Positions 44,187 to 52,349 of a stretch of 64,000 nt of DNA are shown piece after piece; the first letter of the stretch is position 1, and every line of letters begins with the position of its first letter. Source of the stretch: Alteromonas lipotrueae (GTDB taxonomy: Bacteria > Pseudomonadota > Gammaproteobacteria > Enterobacterales > Alteromonadaceae); assembly GCF_019249215.1 (NCBI RefSeq), contig NZ_JAESDI010000007.1, positions 124,001-188,000 on the forward strand, given 5' to 3'. Made by a program: the position numbers and the translations under genes. The notes under the pieces were generated by a model. It was given only the letters and a program-made list of their open reading frames with translations. It searched no databases and was not told where the DNA came from.

Positions 44187-45728
44187 CTAATAAAAAAACC
44201 TAAATGCAAAATAGACGTTACTGGCGTCTTCGAATTGAGCAAAGAACGTATGCGATTCTTCGCCACTAAATAAATTAACACCGCCTCGAACCTGCCACTT
44301 ATCGGTAGGGGAATAGCTGGCGCTAGCTTTCAAGTAACCATCATTATCCGTAGGCGAATAAAATAGAAAGCTATTGATGGTGAGGGTTTGTCGCCATGCC
44401 TGCCATGTAATACGACCTGTAACCCAATGCCGATACGCTTCTTGCTCATATTCTGGGTAGAGTGAGTGAACCAATAAAGCATCATGATGTTGAGTGGCTT
44501 CGGTATACCACTGCACAGCGCCCGTTACATTAGCCATCACTTCTTGGCTATAACCAAGTAAATACCGGCTCTGGGAGTTACTCACAGATGGATCAGTTCC
44601 TTCGCTATCATCTACACTCCGGTAATACGCATACTCTGCATTTGCAATCCCTTTACCCAACGGCATAACTACGCTGGCGCCAATGGCATTTAAGCGGCTA
44701 TAACGCGGCGCACCCAATTCATCTGTGGCCGTAGGTTGCTTGGTATAGCCTCGATATCCGTAAAGCGCAGCCTCAATACTCCCAAACGAGCTGCTAAATG
44801 TACGATGCGCCCGCAACGCCACTTCACTACCACTTGGCGTATTGTCATTACTTACGGTATAAGCTGGCGCGATATTTTCATTGGCTTGGGGGCTAAAAAA
44901 GGAAAATACTTCTCCTGTAATACCGATATCAGGTTCAAATTCAGGTGTCACCACAACATCTATATTTATGGCCTCCCAATACCCCGATAGCTTAATAGAA
45001 GCACTGGGCGCTTTTAAATACTCATCATCACGGCCAGAAAAAAATGACTGATAATCTTTTGGGAAAAGATCGTTTAGAAAAACATAATCACCAGTTCCCC
45101 AGGTAAGCACCTGCTGTCCGATTTTTAGATCAAAAGCATTGCCCCATTGGCCCAAGGCAGCAAGATTGCCTTGCCATGCTAGCTCACGTATCTGAAATTC
45201 TCGTTGATGTTTAACGCCGTCGTACCACGCATCGCCCCGAAAACTAAGTTTTGATGCTGCTAGCGCATAGTCAGCACGCAATTGCACTCTTGCATCTCGC
45301 AAGGTGCTGCTAGCATCAATGGCGGCATCATTAGCCACTCGGTTTCCTGCCGCGAGCTCGACAAATCCGCTTAAGGTGTAAGCGGTAGCGTTAATATCCT
45401 TCTCGCCCCAGTCTTCGCTATCCCAATTATCGTCACTCCAACCTTCGTTGCCCCAGCTGTCATCCTCCCAGCCTTCATTTTCCAAACTATCGTCACTAGC
45501 AGGCTCAGGGTTGTCGATTTGTTCAGTTTTAGCGGGTACATCTTGTGCAATTTCATTCTGCAGTTCTTGTGAATACACCGGTAGTGAAACACTTATTCCC
45601 AGCAGCGCTAGTGCAAGTAGCGCCGCTCCACGTGATTTCTTTCCCAATAGCGCGATTCCCAGTGGCTCGGTCTCAAAAGGTGCGCTATCAAAACATTTCC
45701 CTGAAAAAAGCTGTGCTCCCCGCATCAC
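44187..45728 (-). CDS. outer membrane beta-barrel of the RND/LolA-like operon, with a Trp pentapeptide repeat
   Basis: 513 aa. A long N-terminus precedes a hydrophobic signal (ALLALALLGISVSLPVYSQE). Residues 87-107 carry Trp at 87, 92, 97, 102 and 107, an acidic W-x4 repeat (GWEDDSWGNEGWSDDNW). The rest (about 115-513) is a beta-barrel of DUF1302-like appearance: ADYALAASKLSFRGDAWYDG, LKIGQQVLTWGTGDYVFLND, ending VYFAFRFFY. It is the third gene after an RND transporter and a LolA-like protein, separated by two bases from the latter. Likely the outer membrane exit or lipid acceptor of that system. Confidence 0.75.
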   Translation of the reverse strand: MMRGAQLFSGKCFDSAPFETEPLGIALLGKKSRGAALLALALLGISVSLPVYSQELQNEIAQDVPAKTEQIDNPEPASDDSLENEGWEDDSWGNEGWSDDNWDSEDWGEKDINATAYTLSGFVELAAGNRVANDAAIDASSTLRDARVQLRADYALAASKLSFRGDAWYDGVKHQREFQIRELAWQGNLAALGQWGNAFDLKIGQQVLTWGTGDYVFLNDLFPKDYQSFFSGRDDEYLKAPSASIKLSGYWEAINIDVVVTPEFEPDIGITGEVFSFFSPQANENIAPAYTVSNDNTPSGSEVALRAHRTFSSSFGSIEAALYGYRGYTKQPTATDELGAPRYSRLNAIGASVVMPLGKGIANAEYAYYRSVDDSEGTDPSVSNSQSRYLLGYSQEVMANVTGAVQWYTEATQHHDALLVHSLYPEYEQEAYRHWVTGRITWQAWRQTLTINSFLFYSPTDNDGYLKASASYSPTDKWQVRGGVNLFSGEESHTFFAQFEDASNVYFAFRFFY

Positions 45729-45730
45729 GA

Positions 45731-46645
45731 TTACTCCACAAACTCTCGTGGAGGAACCCGCAAGCTCCGTTCACTGAATATGCTGTCCGGCAAGGCGATA
45801 TCGTACTGAATACCGCGAAATTCCATTAAGGTATAACCGCCTGATGCTAAATCAGACACCTTGCTTCGTACTACCGTTGGGTACCCTTGAACTGTGTCTA
45901 CTGATACCGCTTCAACACGGCGGTAATTATCATCTCCTTTGAAAAAGTTTATTAGCGTAGGTAAATAGGTTTGCTTGTCTATCTCTACGACATAATGTGA
46001 GAACTCTACGCTACCGGCGCTTTTAGGCGTTGCGCGTAACACATAGTGGGTATCGGTGGTATTTTGCATAGTGAAGTTGTCTTCTGACACTGCACGGCCC
46101 GACACATCTTCATAAAAAAAGTGTGAACCGACAAACGAGGTGCGTTTATCGCCAGCGGCAATGCGCTTTACTAAATCAAGGGCCGGCAAATACAACCAAC
46201 GATCATCATCGGTATCAATGTTGGTGTGCTTTTCAACTCTAAACACCGTGCCTTTTACTTCGGTTGGGCGGCTGAAAAACACCAGCATTTTTTGGTCGCC
46301 GCTTTCAGTACCTTCATTGTTTAGCACGTCTTTACGCAAAATCGTGAACTGACGCATTTGTTTGCGCCCTTGACTATCTACAATGATCATTCGCGCCATT
46401 GATTTACCGTCATTGCCTGCGTAATAGGCGGCCTTTTCTGACTTCGCAATAATACTCGCCACGTCTTCTTGCGCATTCGCGGTAACGGGAGTCACCGCGG
46501 CAAAAGAAAAGCAAAGTAGCAACATACTTGTTAACCAAACACGAACACTCGAGTTGGAGGTCTTTGTGTTGATGTGAGTATTAGCGCGTGCCATAACAAG
46601 GAAATCGCGATTAACATTTGTGATGTGAAGCATTGAATTACGCAT
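45731..46645 (-). CDS. LolA-like outer membrane lipoprotein-sorting family protein
   Basis: 304 aa. A signal peptide (WLTSMLLLCFSFAAVTPVTANAQ) sits unusually far in, so a later start such as Met18 is possible. Mature part: KMLVFFSRPTEVKGTVFRVEKH, DDRWLYLPALDLVKRIAAGDKRTSFVGSHFFYEDVSGR and SDLASGGYTLMEFRGIQYDIALPDSIFSERSLR. This is the LolA-like family that accompanies MMPL-type RND pumps and probably carries a lipid across the periplasm in a hydrophobic cavity. It lies one base after the RND gene stop. Confidence 0.85.
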   Translation of the reverse strand: MRNSMLHITNVNRDFLVMARANTHINTKTSNSSVRVWLTSMLLLCFSFAAVTPVTANAQEDVASIIAKSEKAAYYAGNDGKSMARMIIVDSQGRKQMRQFTILRKDVLNNEGTESGDQKMLVFFSRPTEVKGTVFRVEKHTNIDTDDDRWLYLPALDLVKRIAAGDKRTSFVGSHFFYEDVSGRAVSEDNFTMQNTTDTHYVLRATPKSAGSVEFSHYVVEIDKQTYLPTLINFFKGDDNYRRVEAVSVDTVQGYPTVVRSKVSDLASGGYTLMEFRGIQYDIALPDSIFSERSLRVPPREFVE

Positions 46646-46646
46646 A

Positions 46647-49232
46647 TTAAGCCCCTTTAAAAACCCAACGTTTTAAAAATACCATGGCCGCGGGTAAGAC
46701 CAACAAAGTCACCAAGGCAGAAACCGCCATGATACTCGCCAAGAAAACACCCACCGTTATGTAAGGCACTAACGGCGCTAGCAGTAAAGGGGTGAAGCCC
46801 AGTGCTATCACCAACGCATTGCGCGTTATTGCACTGGCAGGCTCATCAAACATAGCGTCTAAGGTGTCTGGCACACTGCCCGTCTCCTTATAGATTTCCC
46901 GCGCCCGAGCAAGGAAGTGAATAGCGAAATCGACAGATAGTCCCAAGGTAAGCGCCGAAAGTACAGCAATAGGCATGTCGTAGTCTTTTCCCACAATGCC
47001 AATAAGTCCATAAATAAACGTAATAGTGATGGTAAGGGGGAGCATGGCGAGTACGCCAAAAACAAAAGAACGAAATAGCAGTACCATCATCACAAATACA
47101 ATGACAAAAGCGCTAAGCAAACTTTCCAACATGCCTGTTACCATGTTTTCTTGCCACACCACATTTAAATAGGCTTTACCCGCCCAGTCGTAGTTCAGCC
47201 CTTCCGGTAGTGGGTTATTCGCAAAGTAATCTTCAACAAGCGAAATCACATTCGTCATATCTTGGTTGTCACCGCTGGTTAGCTGTAGCCAAATCAGCGT
47301 TTGGCGATAATCCGGCGTGACAAAATGCCACAGGTCTTGAGGACGGTGGGAAGACTGATATTGCATTAAGGTTTGTGCCACGCCTCGGTTGTTGGCGGGC
47401 AATGCGTAGTCTACCTCGTTACCTGAGCGTAACTCACGATTCACCACTTTGACTACATCAACCAAAGACTGTGATTTACCAATTAAAGGTTGAGTATCTA
47501 GGTACGCTTGCAACTTCTCAATATGCACAAGTACTGCGGGCTGTTGGAAGGTATTGGCATTCCCATTCGCGGCATCGACGACTTGCAATAAGTTGTCTAA
47601 CGCGGTTAGTTCATCATCGTCGAGATTGCTAAATAGCGCATCATCAATACGCATGGCAAGTTCCGACATTTTGTTAGCGTCATCGTTCTGGCTTATCGCG
47701 GCCTGGGTTTGCTCAACCCATTCATCTAAACTTGAAGGTAGTTTTGCCTCATTTAACACCTTACTTGCATCAATGTTTTCATTGGTATCTGTAATCACCA
47801 AATAGGCATTATACGTGCCCGCAAACTCTGTATTTAAGGCCCTGTCTGCCACCCTTATTTCATGGTCTTTTTTGAACCAACGTACGGGGTTGTCGTTAAT
47901 ATTAATTTGGGTAATCCCCCACGCTGATACAAGAGTAATTGCACCAAATACTGCGATAATCAGCGCTCTGTGATTCAGCGCAATATAACGTAGTTTATTA
48001 ACGGTACGTTTTAGTAACGTGGTATTGCCTTCACTATTGTCAGCTTCTTCATTTTGATGCAGCGCGACTTGAAGTTTGTTTAATGCCGCAGGTGACATAC
48101 GGGATATATAAGCGGGAATAAACGTAAGGGTAATTAAAAACGCCAACAAAATACCAAACCCAATATAAGCACCAAAGATCTGCACGGGCGGTATCGGGGT
48201 TAGCATTAAAGAGAAAAAGCCTGCTGATGAAGTGAGTGAGGTAAACAGCATGGGCTTAAACAGGTGCTCAACCACGTGAGTGATCACCTTACCTGCATTT
48301 TCACCTGGCTTATAACGGTCGGAAAATTCAGACAATATGTGTACTGAGTCGACTACCGCGATTGGCATGAGAAAAATGGCAATCATGGATGACATGATGT
48401 GCACAGTGAATCCCATGCCAATGAGAGCACCCATGGTAATGATAACTGTAGCCATCGCCACTATCATGGGCGCAGTAATAAGCGACCAATTTCTGAAAAA
48501 GAAGAACAGAAGAATAAAAATCATGGCACCAGCCGCAGGTGCAGCAATGGCCATTTGCACAAACATTTCTACCCCAAACTGATCTTCAGCAACAGGTAAA
48601 CCTGTGATGTGCCATTGGCCTGCCGTGTGAACATTCGTTAAATAAGCGCGAATATCTTGGGCAATGCGATAACTTTCATTCTTGTCGGCAATAGGGATAT
48701 AAATAGCAGCAGCGTTACCTGAAGACGCAGCCAGTGTGTCGTACAGTAACGGCAGTCTTTCGATAGATTTTTGTAGTTCAGCACTTGCGCTTTCGGTTTC
48801 AGGTGGGCTGGCCATTAACCATGAAAATTCAAGACTACCGTCACTACCTTGCTTAATGTTGTCTACCGTTGAAAATGCCATGACGTCTTGGCTAATAACA
48901 CCCTCTATGGCAAGTACATGGTTAGTCACCTGGTGGATGGCCGCCAAGGTTTCTGGCGTGTATATGCCGTTTTTGGACTCGTCGCTTTTTGCAAGATTGT
49001 CCGCTACCACCAAGCCAACCACTATCGCATCGTGCATGGCGAAGGTTTGCTTTACCTCATTATGAAAGGTACGAGCACGATGAGATTCCGCCAGCATGTT
49101 TTCAGGATCGGTATCAATCTGAATTAACCGCATTTGAAAAGCGGCAAATGCCGTTATCACGGCGAGAAAAAAATACACCCATCGCCCTTTGTGCGTGCTT
49201 ACATGCAAAAGCATATCAATTGCTAATTTCAT
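46647..49232 (-). CDS. RND transporter, MMPL/HpnN-like lipid exporter
   Basis: 861 aa with two similar halves, each with one N-terminal helix, a periplasmic domain and a cluster of five helices. AIFLMPIAVVDSVHILSEF and SALTLGLSVDFAIHFLARA carry the sterol-sensing-type GxxxD core. This branch (predicted exporter of the RND superfamily, like HpnN) moves hydrophobic molecules such as hopanoids or other lipids to the outer membrane. First of a three-gene operon with LolA-like and beta-barrel proteins; together they resemble a full envelope-spanning lipid path. Confidence 0.88.
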   Translation of the reverse strand: MKLAIDMLLHVSTHKGRWVYFFLAVITAFAAFQMRLIQIDTDPENMLAESHRARTFHNEVKQTFAMHDAIVVGLVVADNLAKSDESKNGIYTPETLAAIHQVTNHVLAIEGVISQDVMAFSTVDNIKQGSDGSLEFSWLMASPPETESASAELQKSIERLPLLYDTLAASSGNAAAIYIPIADKNESYRIAQDIRAYLTNVHTAGQWHITGLPVAEDQFGVEMFVQMAIAAPAAGAMIFILLFFFFRNWSLITAPMIVAMATVIITMGALIGMGFTVHIMSSMIAIFLMPIAVVDSVHILSEFSDRYKPGENAGKVITHVVEHLFKPMLFTSLTSSAGFFSLMLTPIPPVQIFGAYIGFGILLAFLITLTFIPAYISRMSPAALNKLQVALHQNEEADNSEGNTTLLKRTVNKLRYIALNHRALIIAVFGAITLVSAWGITQININDNPVRWFKKDHEIRVADRALNTEFAGTYNAYLVITDTNENIDASKVLNEAKLPSSLDEWVEQTQAAISQNDDANKMSELAMRIDDALFSNLDDDELTALDNLLQVVDAANGNANTFQQPAVLVHIEKLQAYLDTQPLIGKSQSLVDVVKVVNRELRSGNEVDYALPANNRGVAQTLMQYQSSHRPQDLWHFVTPDYRQTLIWLQLTSGDNQDMTNVISLVEDYFANNPLPEGLNYDWAGKAYLNVVWQENMVTGMLESLLSAFVIVFVMMVLLFRSFVFGVLAMLPLTITITFIYGLIGIVGKDYDMPIAVLSALTLGLSVDFAIHFLARAREIYKETGSVPDTLDAMFDEPASAITRNALVIALGFTPLLLAPLVPYITVGVFLASIMAVSALVTLLVLPAAMVFLKRWVFKGA

Positions 49233-49481
49233 ATCAAAAACCTTAATATATTAGATTTTTATTATATTTGTAAATTGTGCAGTAAACAAGCACATTTTCA
49301 AGCAAGGTAACCGTGATTGACATTGTGTATGTACATGTCGGTAAAAAACGACACAGCAGTAGGAAAAAATTTCCCACCTCGTTTTATAAACATACGCCTA
49401 TAAAACCCCAAACGTTTAAAATATAGAACAAAATAGATACACATCAACAATTTACAAATAAACTTGAACGACCTTTAGTTT
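49233..49481. other. A/T-rich promoter region of the RND operon
   Basis: 249 bases with no gene. GACAT and ATGTC arms (near 49319-49339) separated by 11 bases could bind a dimeric repressor such as TetR; evidence is weak. Confidence 0.3.
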
Positions 49482-49497
49482 TGGCACAAGTTTAGCA
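49482..49497 (+). promoter_or_regulatory. sigma-54-like element before the GGA-rich RNA
   Basis: TGGCACAAGTTTAGCA: GG and GC are exactly 10 bases apart and TGGCAC is perfect, while the -12 reads TAGCA instead of TTGCA. A sigma-70 reading overlaps it (TTGGCA 49481-49486, 16 bp, TAGACT). Either would start transcription near 49507-49515. Confidence 0.4.
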
Positions 49498-50038
49498 TTA
49501 ATTAGACTAACGGATAACAACAGGTGTAGAGCATGATGCTAGGAAGGCATACCGTTACCACGAAGGTAACCATGACATTACAGACTTTATCTGCGCAGGC
49601 TGACAACATTGGACGTAAAAGGAACTTCGTCGGCCAAGGATGCAAGGATTGATAGCAAGGTTAACGTCGCTCTGTTGTTTATCGGAAAGTTAAATACGTT
49701 TAACGCCAACACGGATGTTGAAAAAGGATGCGTCTTGATGACGAGCAAGGTTGACATTGATGTCGACAAAGCAATCACCACGGAGTGGGTTGATTTGCTT
49801 TAAGGACTTGTTGACGTGAATGACCGATTATCTGTTTTTGCGCCAGTTGAATGTGATGGTGACTTGGATTAAGTCGTAAAGGCCTGCAGGATGCAGAGTA
49901 GTAAACGCTATTATCGCGATTGCTACTGGATACCCACATCACTGGCACAGACATTGATGTCCATGTGCAACAAAGGATTGTAACCTATTTGGCTCTGTTG
50001 ACCCGGCATTATGCCTTCAGCAATGGCCATATCGAGGA

Positions 50039-50069
50039 ACACTAATAATATCATAGATATTATTAGTGT
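50039..50069 (+). repeat. perfect AT-rich inverted repeat in the 3' part of the RNA
   Basis: ACACTAATAATATC (50039-50052), loop ATA, GATATTATTAGTGT (50056-50069): 14 bp without mismatch. It is followed directly by GCTGTC-ACTC-GACAGC (50070-50085). Confidence 0.85.
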
Positions 50070-50100
50070 GCTGTCACTCGACAGCGTGCCTCTCCCCTCT

Positions 50101-50120
50101 AAGGCCCTTCCCGGCCTTTT
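50101..50120 (+). terminator. first terminator of the GGA-rich RNA
   Basis: AAGGCC, loop CTTCCC, GGCCTT (50113-50118), then TT and ATAT. Confidence 0.65.
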
Positions 50121-50137
50121 ATATACCTCTGATTTTA

Positions 50138-50162
50138 GCCCGCCTTTGGCGGGCATTTTTTT
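50138..50162 (+). terminator. second terminator of the GGA-rich RNA
   Basis: GCCCGCC (50138-50144), TTT, GGCGGGC (50148-50154), A and seven T. Confidence 0.9.
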
Positions 50163-50375
50163 GCTTGTGACTTTATGCACTTACTTTTTCTTTTTAAACA
50201 ACTATATCTAAGGTCAAAGAAGCCCTAAAAATCACTGTTTTAAAAACTTTTTATTTATTTTTGTATTTTGCTGAACTTTTCTTTATTTCACCGCTCTTAC
50301 TAATACATGAAGTCATTTAGTGTGTTGGCTTTGTGAAGTGTAAATGTGTTTTCCAAGTTATGTTGTGTTTTTCTT

Positions 50376-50402
50376 AAGGGGCTCTTTAGCCCCTTTCTTT
50401 TT
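50376..50402 (+). terminator. isolated intrinsic terminator
   Basis: AAGGGGCT (50376-50383), loop CTTT, AGCCCCTT (50388-50395), then TCTTTTT. The nearest upstream gene-like unit is the RNA ending at 50162. Confidence 0.85.
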
Positions 50403-50489
50403 GCCTGTAATAAAATGCCACTTCCTGCTTCAAAATTACTTTTCTAAAAACCAGAATTATTAGCTAGATTTCATCCCAATCTTAGAAAT

Positions 50490-50508
50490 GGAAATGAGAA
50501 CTATTATC
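50490..50508. promoter_or_regulatory. Fur box of the siderophore-interacting protein gene
   Basis: GGAAATGAGAACTATTATC matches the 19-bp Fur consensus at 14 positions. It lies 38 bp before the start codon, as expected for iron repression. Confidence 0.65.
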
Positions 50509-50545
50509 AAATAAGCTATATCCACTGTCGTATTTGGAGAAAATC

Positions 50546-51325
50546 ATGTCTAAACCCGCACCTCGTGTTGTTGAAGTTATCGAGTCTTTCCGTATAACAC
50601 CAAACATGCAACGTATTGTCCTTGGCGGCGCTACATTAGAAGACTTTCCAGACACTCGCCCTGGTGCTTACGTTAAGTTACTTTTTGATTTAAATGGTGA
50701 CCCTGTCGTTCAGCCTGCCAAAGATAAACCCGTTGCTATGCGTACCTACACGATAAACAGCTTCGATAGACAAAAAGCACAAATGTCCATTGATATGGTA
50801 GTCCATGCAAAAGATGGAGTAACTGGCCCCGCCGCCGCATGGGCGCTAAGCGCAAAAGAAGGTGACAAGCTAACTATTGCAGGCCCTGGTAGCAGTAAAG
50901 CGTTAGCAGAGAATTATGACTGGGTACTTTTCGCAGGCGACATGACAGCGCTGCCCAGTATTAGAAACTATTTACAAGCACTTCCTAGCCATACTAAAGG
51001 CATTGCAGTTATAGCTATTGAACATGAAACCGATGCTACCACGTTAGAAAAGCCTGAAGGCGTATCGATTCAGTGGATATCTAAAAAAGAAGCAACATTG
51101 TCTGACGCCTTGCAGCGTATTGACTGGCAACAAGGAACCCCTGCTGTATGGGTTGCCTGTGAATTTTCTCAAATGAGAAAAATTCGTTCGTGGCTTAAGG
51201 ACGAAAAAGAGGTGCCCCACAGCCAAGTGTACATTAGCAGCTATTGGCGTGAAGGGCGCAGTGAAGACCAGCATAAGATAGACAAGCGCCAAGATGTTGA
51301 AGCCTTTGCACAACAACTTGCCTAA
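50546..51325 (+). CDS. siderophore-interacting FAD-dependent ferric reductase (SIP/ViuB family)
   Basis: 259 aa from ATG 50546 (GGAG seven bases upstream); a TTG further up is part of that ribosome site. N-terminal FAD domain with the RTYTINSF motif (Arg-x-Tyr-Thr/Ser that grips the flavin), central GPAAAWALSAKEGDKLTIAGPGSSK, and a C-terminal NAD(P)H domain ending with VYISSYWREGRSEDQH. Family members reduce Fe3+ bound to siderophores in the cytoplasm to release iron. A Fur box precedes it, but no siderophore synthesis genes are near. Confidence 0.92.
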   Translation: MSKPAPRVVEVIESFRITPNMQRIVLGGATLEDFPDTRPGAYVKLLFDLNGDPVVQPAKDKPVAMRTYTINSFDRQKAQMSIDMVVHAKDGVTGPAAAWALSAKEGDKLTIAGPGSSKALAENYDWVLFAGDMTALPSIRNYLQALPSHTKGIAVIAIEHETDATTLEKPEGVSIQWISKKEATLSDALQRIDWQQGTPAVWVACEFSQMRKIRSWLKDEKEVPHSQVYISSYWREGRSEDQHKIDKRQDVEAFAQQLA

Positions 51326-51521
51326 CTAGGGCGCGCTGAAACATAAAACCCTGTATGACTTTCAGCGCCCTGTAAATAATGCAGAGCGCTGGCAATAGCC
51401 CCCTCTTCTAAACCAGTAAAAATCTATATTTTTCATGATGTTAATCTTTGGAATGGGGATTGCTACTTATTTAGTGCAGTTCACAATAACCACTCGGTTA
51501 TTCTTTTTAAAGGAGCAACAT

Positions 51522-51713
51522 ATGAACAATGATCGTATCGAAGGCAACTGGAAAGAAATGAAAGGTAAGGTACAACAGCAATGGGGTAAACTTACCGATG
51601 ATGACCTAGACGTAATAGATGGTCGTCGTGAAGAATTAGTAGGTAAAATTCAGCAAGCATACGGCAAGAGCCGTGAAGAAGCCGAAAAAGAAGTGGATAA
51701 CCATTTCAACTAG
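51522..51713 (+). CDS. CsbD family stress-response protein
   Basis: 63 aa from ATG 51522 with AAGGAG eight bases upstream. RIEGNWKEMKGKVQQQWGKLTDDDL is the CsbD signature. Small, soluble, very charged protein induced by general stress in many bacteria; molecular role unknown. Monocistronic with its own terminator. Confidence 0.93.
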   Translation: MNNDRIEGNWKEMKGKVQQQWGKLTDDDLDVIDGRREELVGKIQQAYGKSREEAEKEVDNHFN

Positions 51714-51746
51714 GCACTTCACCTAAGCCTTAATGGCTCGAAGTAC

Positions 51747-51774
51747 AAAAAAAGCCCCATTTGGGGCTTTTTTT
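51747..51774. terminator. bidirectional terminator after csbD-like gene
   Basis: A-run, AAGCCCC (51752-51758), ATTT, GGGGCTT (51763-51769), T-run. It can serve the csbD-like gene and the convergent lipoprotein gene. Confidence 0.9.
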
Positions 51775-51827
51775 ATATATAAAACAACGTAACCAGTAGA
51801 GGTAAAATTCCGGGTCAGGAATTTGCC

Positions 51828-52349
51828 TCAGGTTTCTGTGTCTGGTTTTAAGTTGTTGCTTATCTCTCTCGCATCAAAACTGGTGGCCGACGTGGGCCGT
51901 GTACCTTTTCCCATCTCAATATTCAAGATACTTTCAATTTCGCTCTTTTGCGAGCCGCCTACGAAGATGCCAGATTCAAACTGGGTTGTAGGGTGATAAG
52001 ACGTTCTACACGTAATGACACCACATTCAGTGACACGTGCATAGCGTTGGCTAAAGCCAACCTGAGGCGATGCTTGTACGCGCTCTTTATCTACCATGGT
52101 TTCCCGATCGGTTACTACAAACCAATCATACCCTTTCAGTAAGGTCAGCTCCGCTGAACGGTACATGGCATAGTCCATAGCCTTACTCTTATCAGACCCT
52201 CTACCTTTGAAGTGAACGCGGTATTGGGTTTCACTTAATTTACTTTCGGTATACCCAAAACCACCATTAGATGCCTGTCGATAATCGGGTTGACTCGCGC
52301 ACCCCGCCATTAGCATTACTGCTAGAAACGCTATAAATTTAGTTTTCAT
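51828..52349 (-). CDS. lipoprotein, CC0125/CC1285 family, in the ECF sigma operon
   Basis: 173 aa from ATG 52349, with AGGAG seven bases upstream. Lipobox LMAGC (Cys17). GFGYTESKLSETQYRVHFKGRGSDKSKAMDYAMYRSAELTLLKGYDWFVV is the conserved CC0125/CC1285 region. Family function unknown. The gene overlaps the end of the anti-sigma gene by 11 bases, so it is translated together with it and probably has a place in the envelope signal path. Confidence 0.82.
   Translation of the reverse strand: MKTKFIAFLAVMLMAGCASQPDYRQASNGGFGYTESKLSETQYRVHFKGRGSDKSKAMDYAMYRSAELTLLKGYDWFVVTDRETMVDKERVQASPQVGFSQRYARVTECGVITCRTSYHPTTQFESGIFVGGSQKSEIESILNIEMGKGTRPTSATSFDAREISNNLKPDTET

Larger units (their letters stand above)
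49507..50162 (+). ncRNA. CsrB/RsmX-like CsrA-binding RNA candidate
   Basis: No convincing protein gene lies here. From 49507 to 50040 I count 16 GGA but only one TCC on the plus strand. Several GGA lie in hairpin loops: ATGC-TAGGAAG-GCAT, CAACA-CGGA-TGTTG, CCAC-GGA-GTGG, GACTT-GGATT-AAGTC, CTGC-AGGAT-GCAG and ACAA-AGGA-TTGT. AAGGATG and AGGATG, close to the SELEX motif for CsrA (ACARGGAUGU), recur. Strong hairpins follow (50039-50069, 50070-50085) and two intrinsic terminators (50101-50120, 50138-50162). This is the pattern of an RNA that titrates CsrA. No GacA/UvrY box (TGTAAG-N6-CTTACA) was seen. Length and ends are estimates. Confidence 0.6.
50163..50545. other. intergenic region before the siderophore-interacting protein
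   Basis: 383 bases without a gene. It holds a terminator (50376-50402) that belongs to no protein gene, so an unidentified small transcript may end there, and a Fur-type box at 50490-50508. Confidence 0.45.

Noticed and set aside
49609..49803. 64-codon open frame inside the GGA-rich RNA
   Set aside because: No ribosome site, no family resemblance, and the frame overlaps the hairpins and GGA motifs that the RNA model explains.
49923..50180. Minus-strand 85-codon frame across the terminators
   Set aside because: It runs through two intrinsic terminators and perfect hairpins; the protein has no family features.
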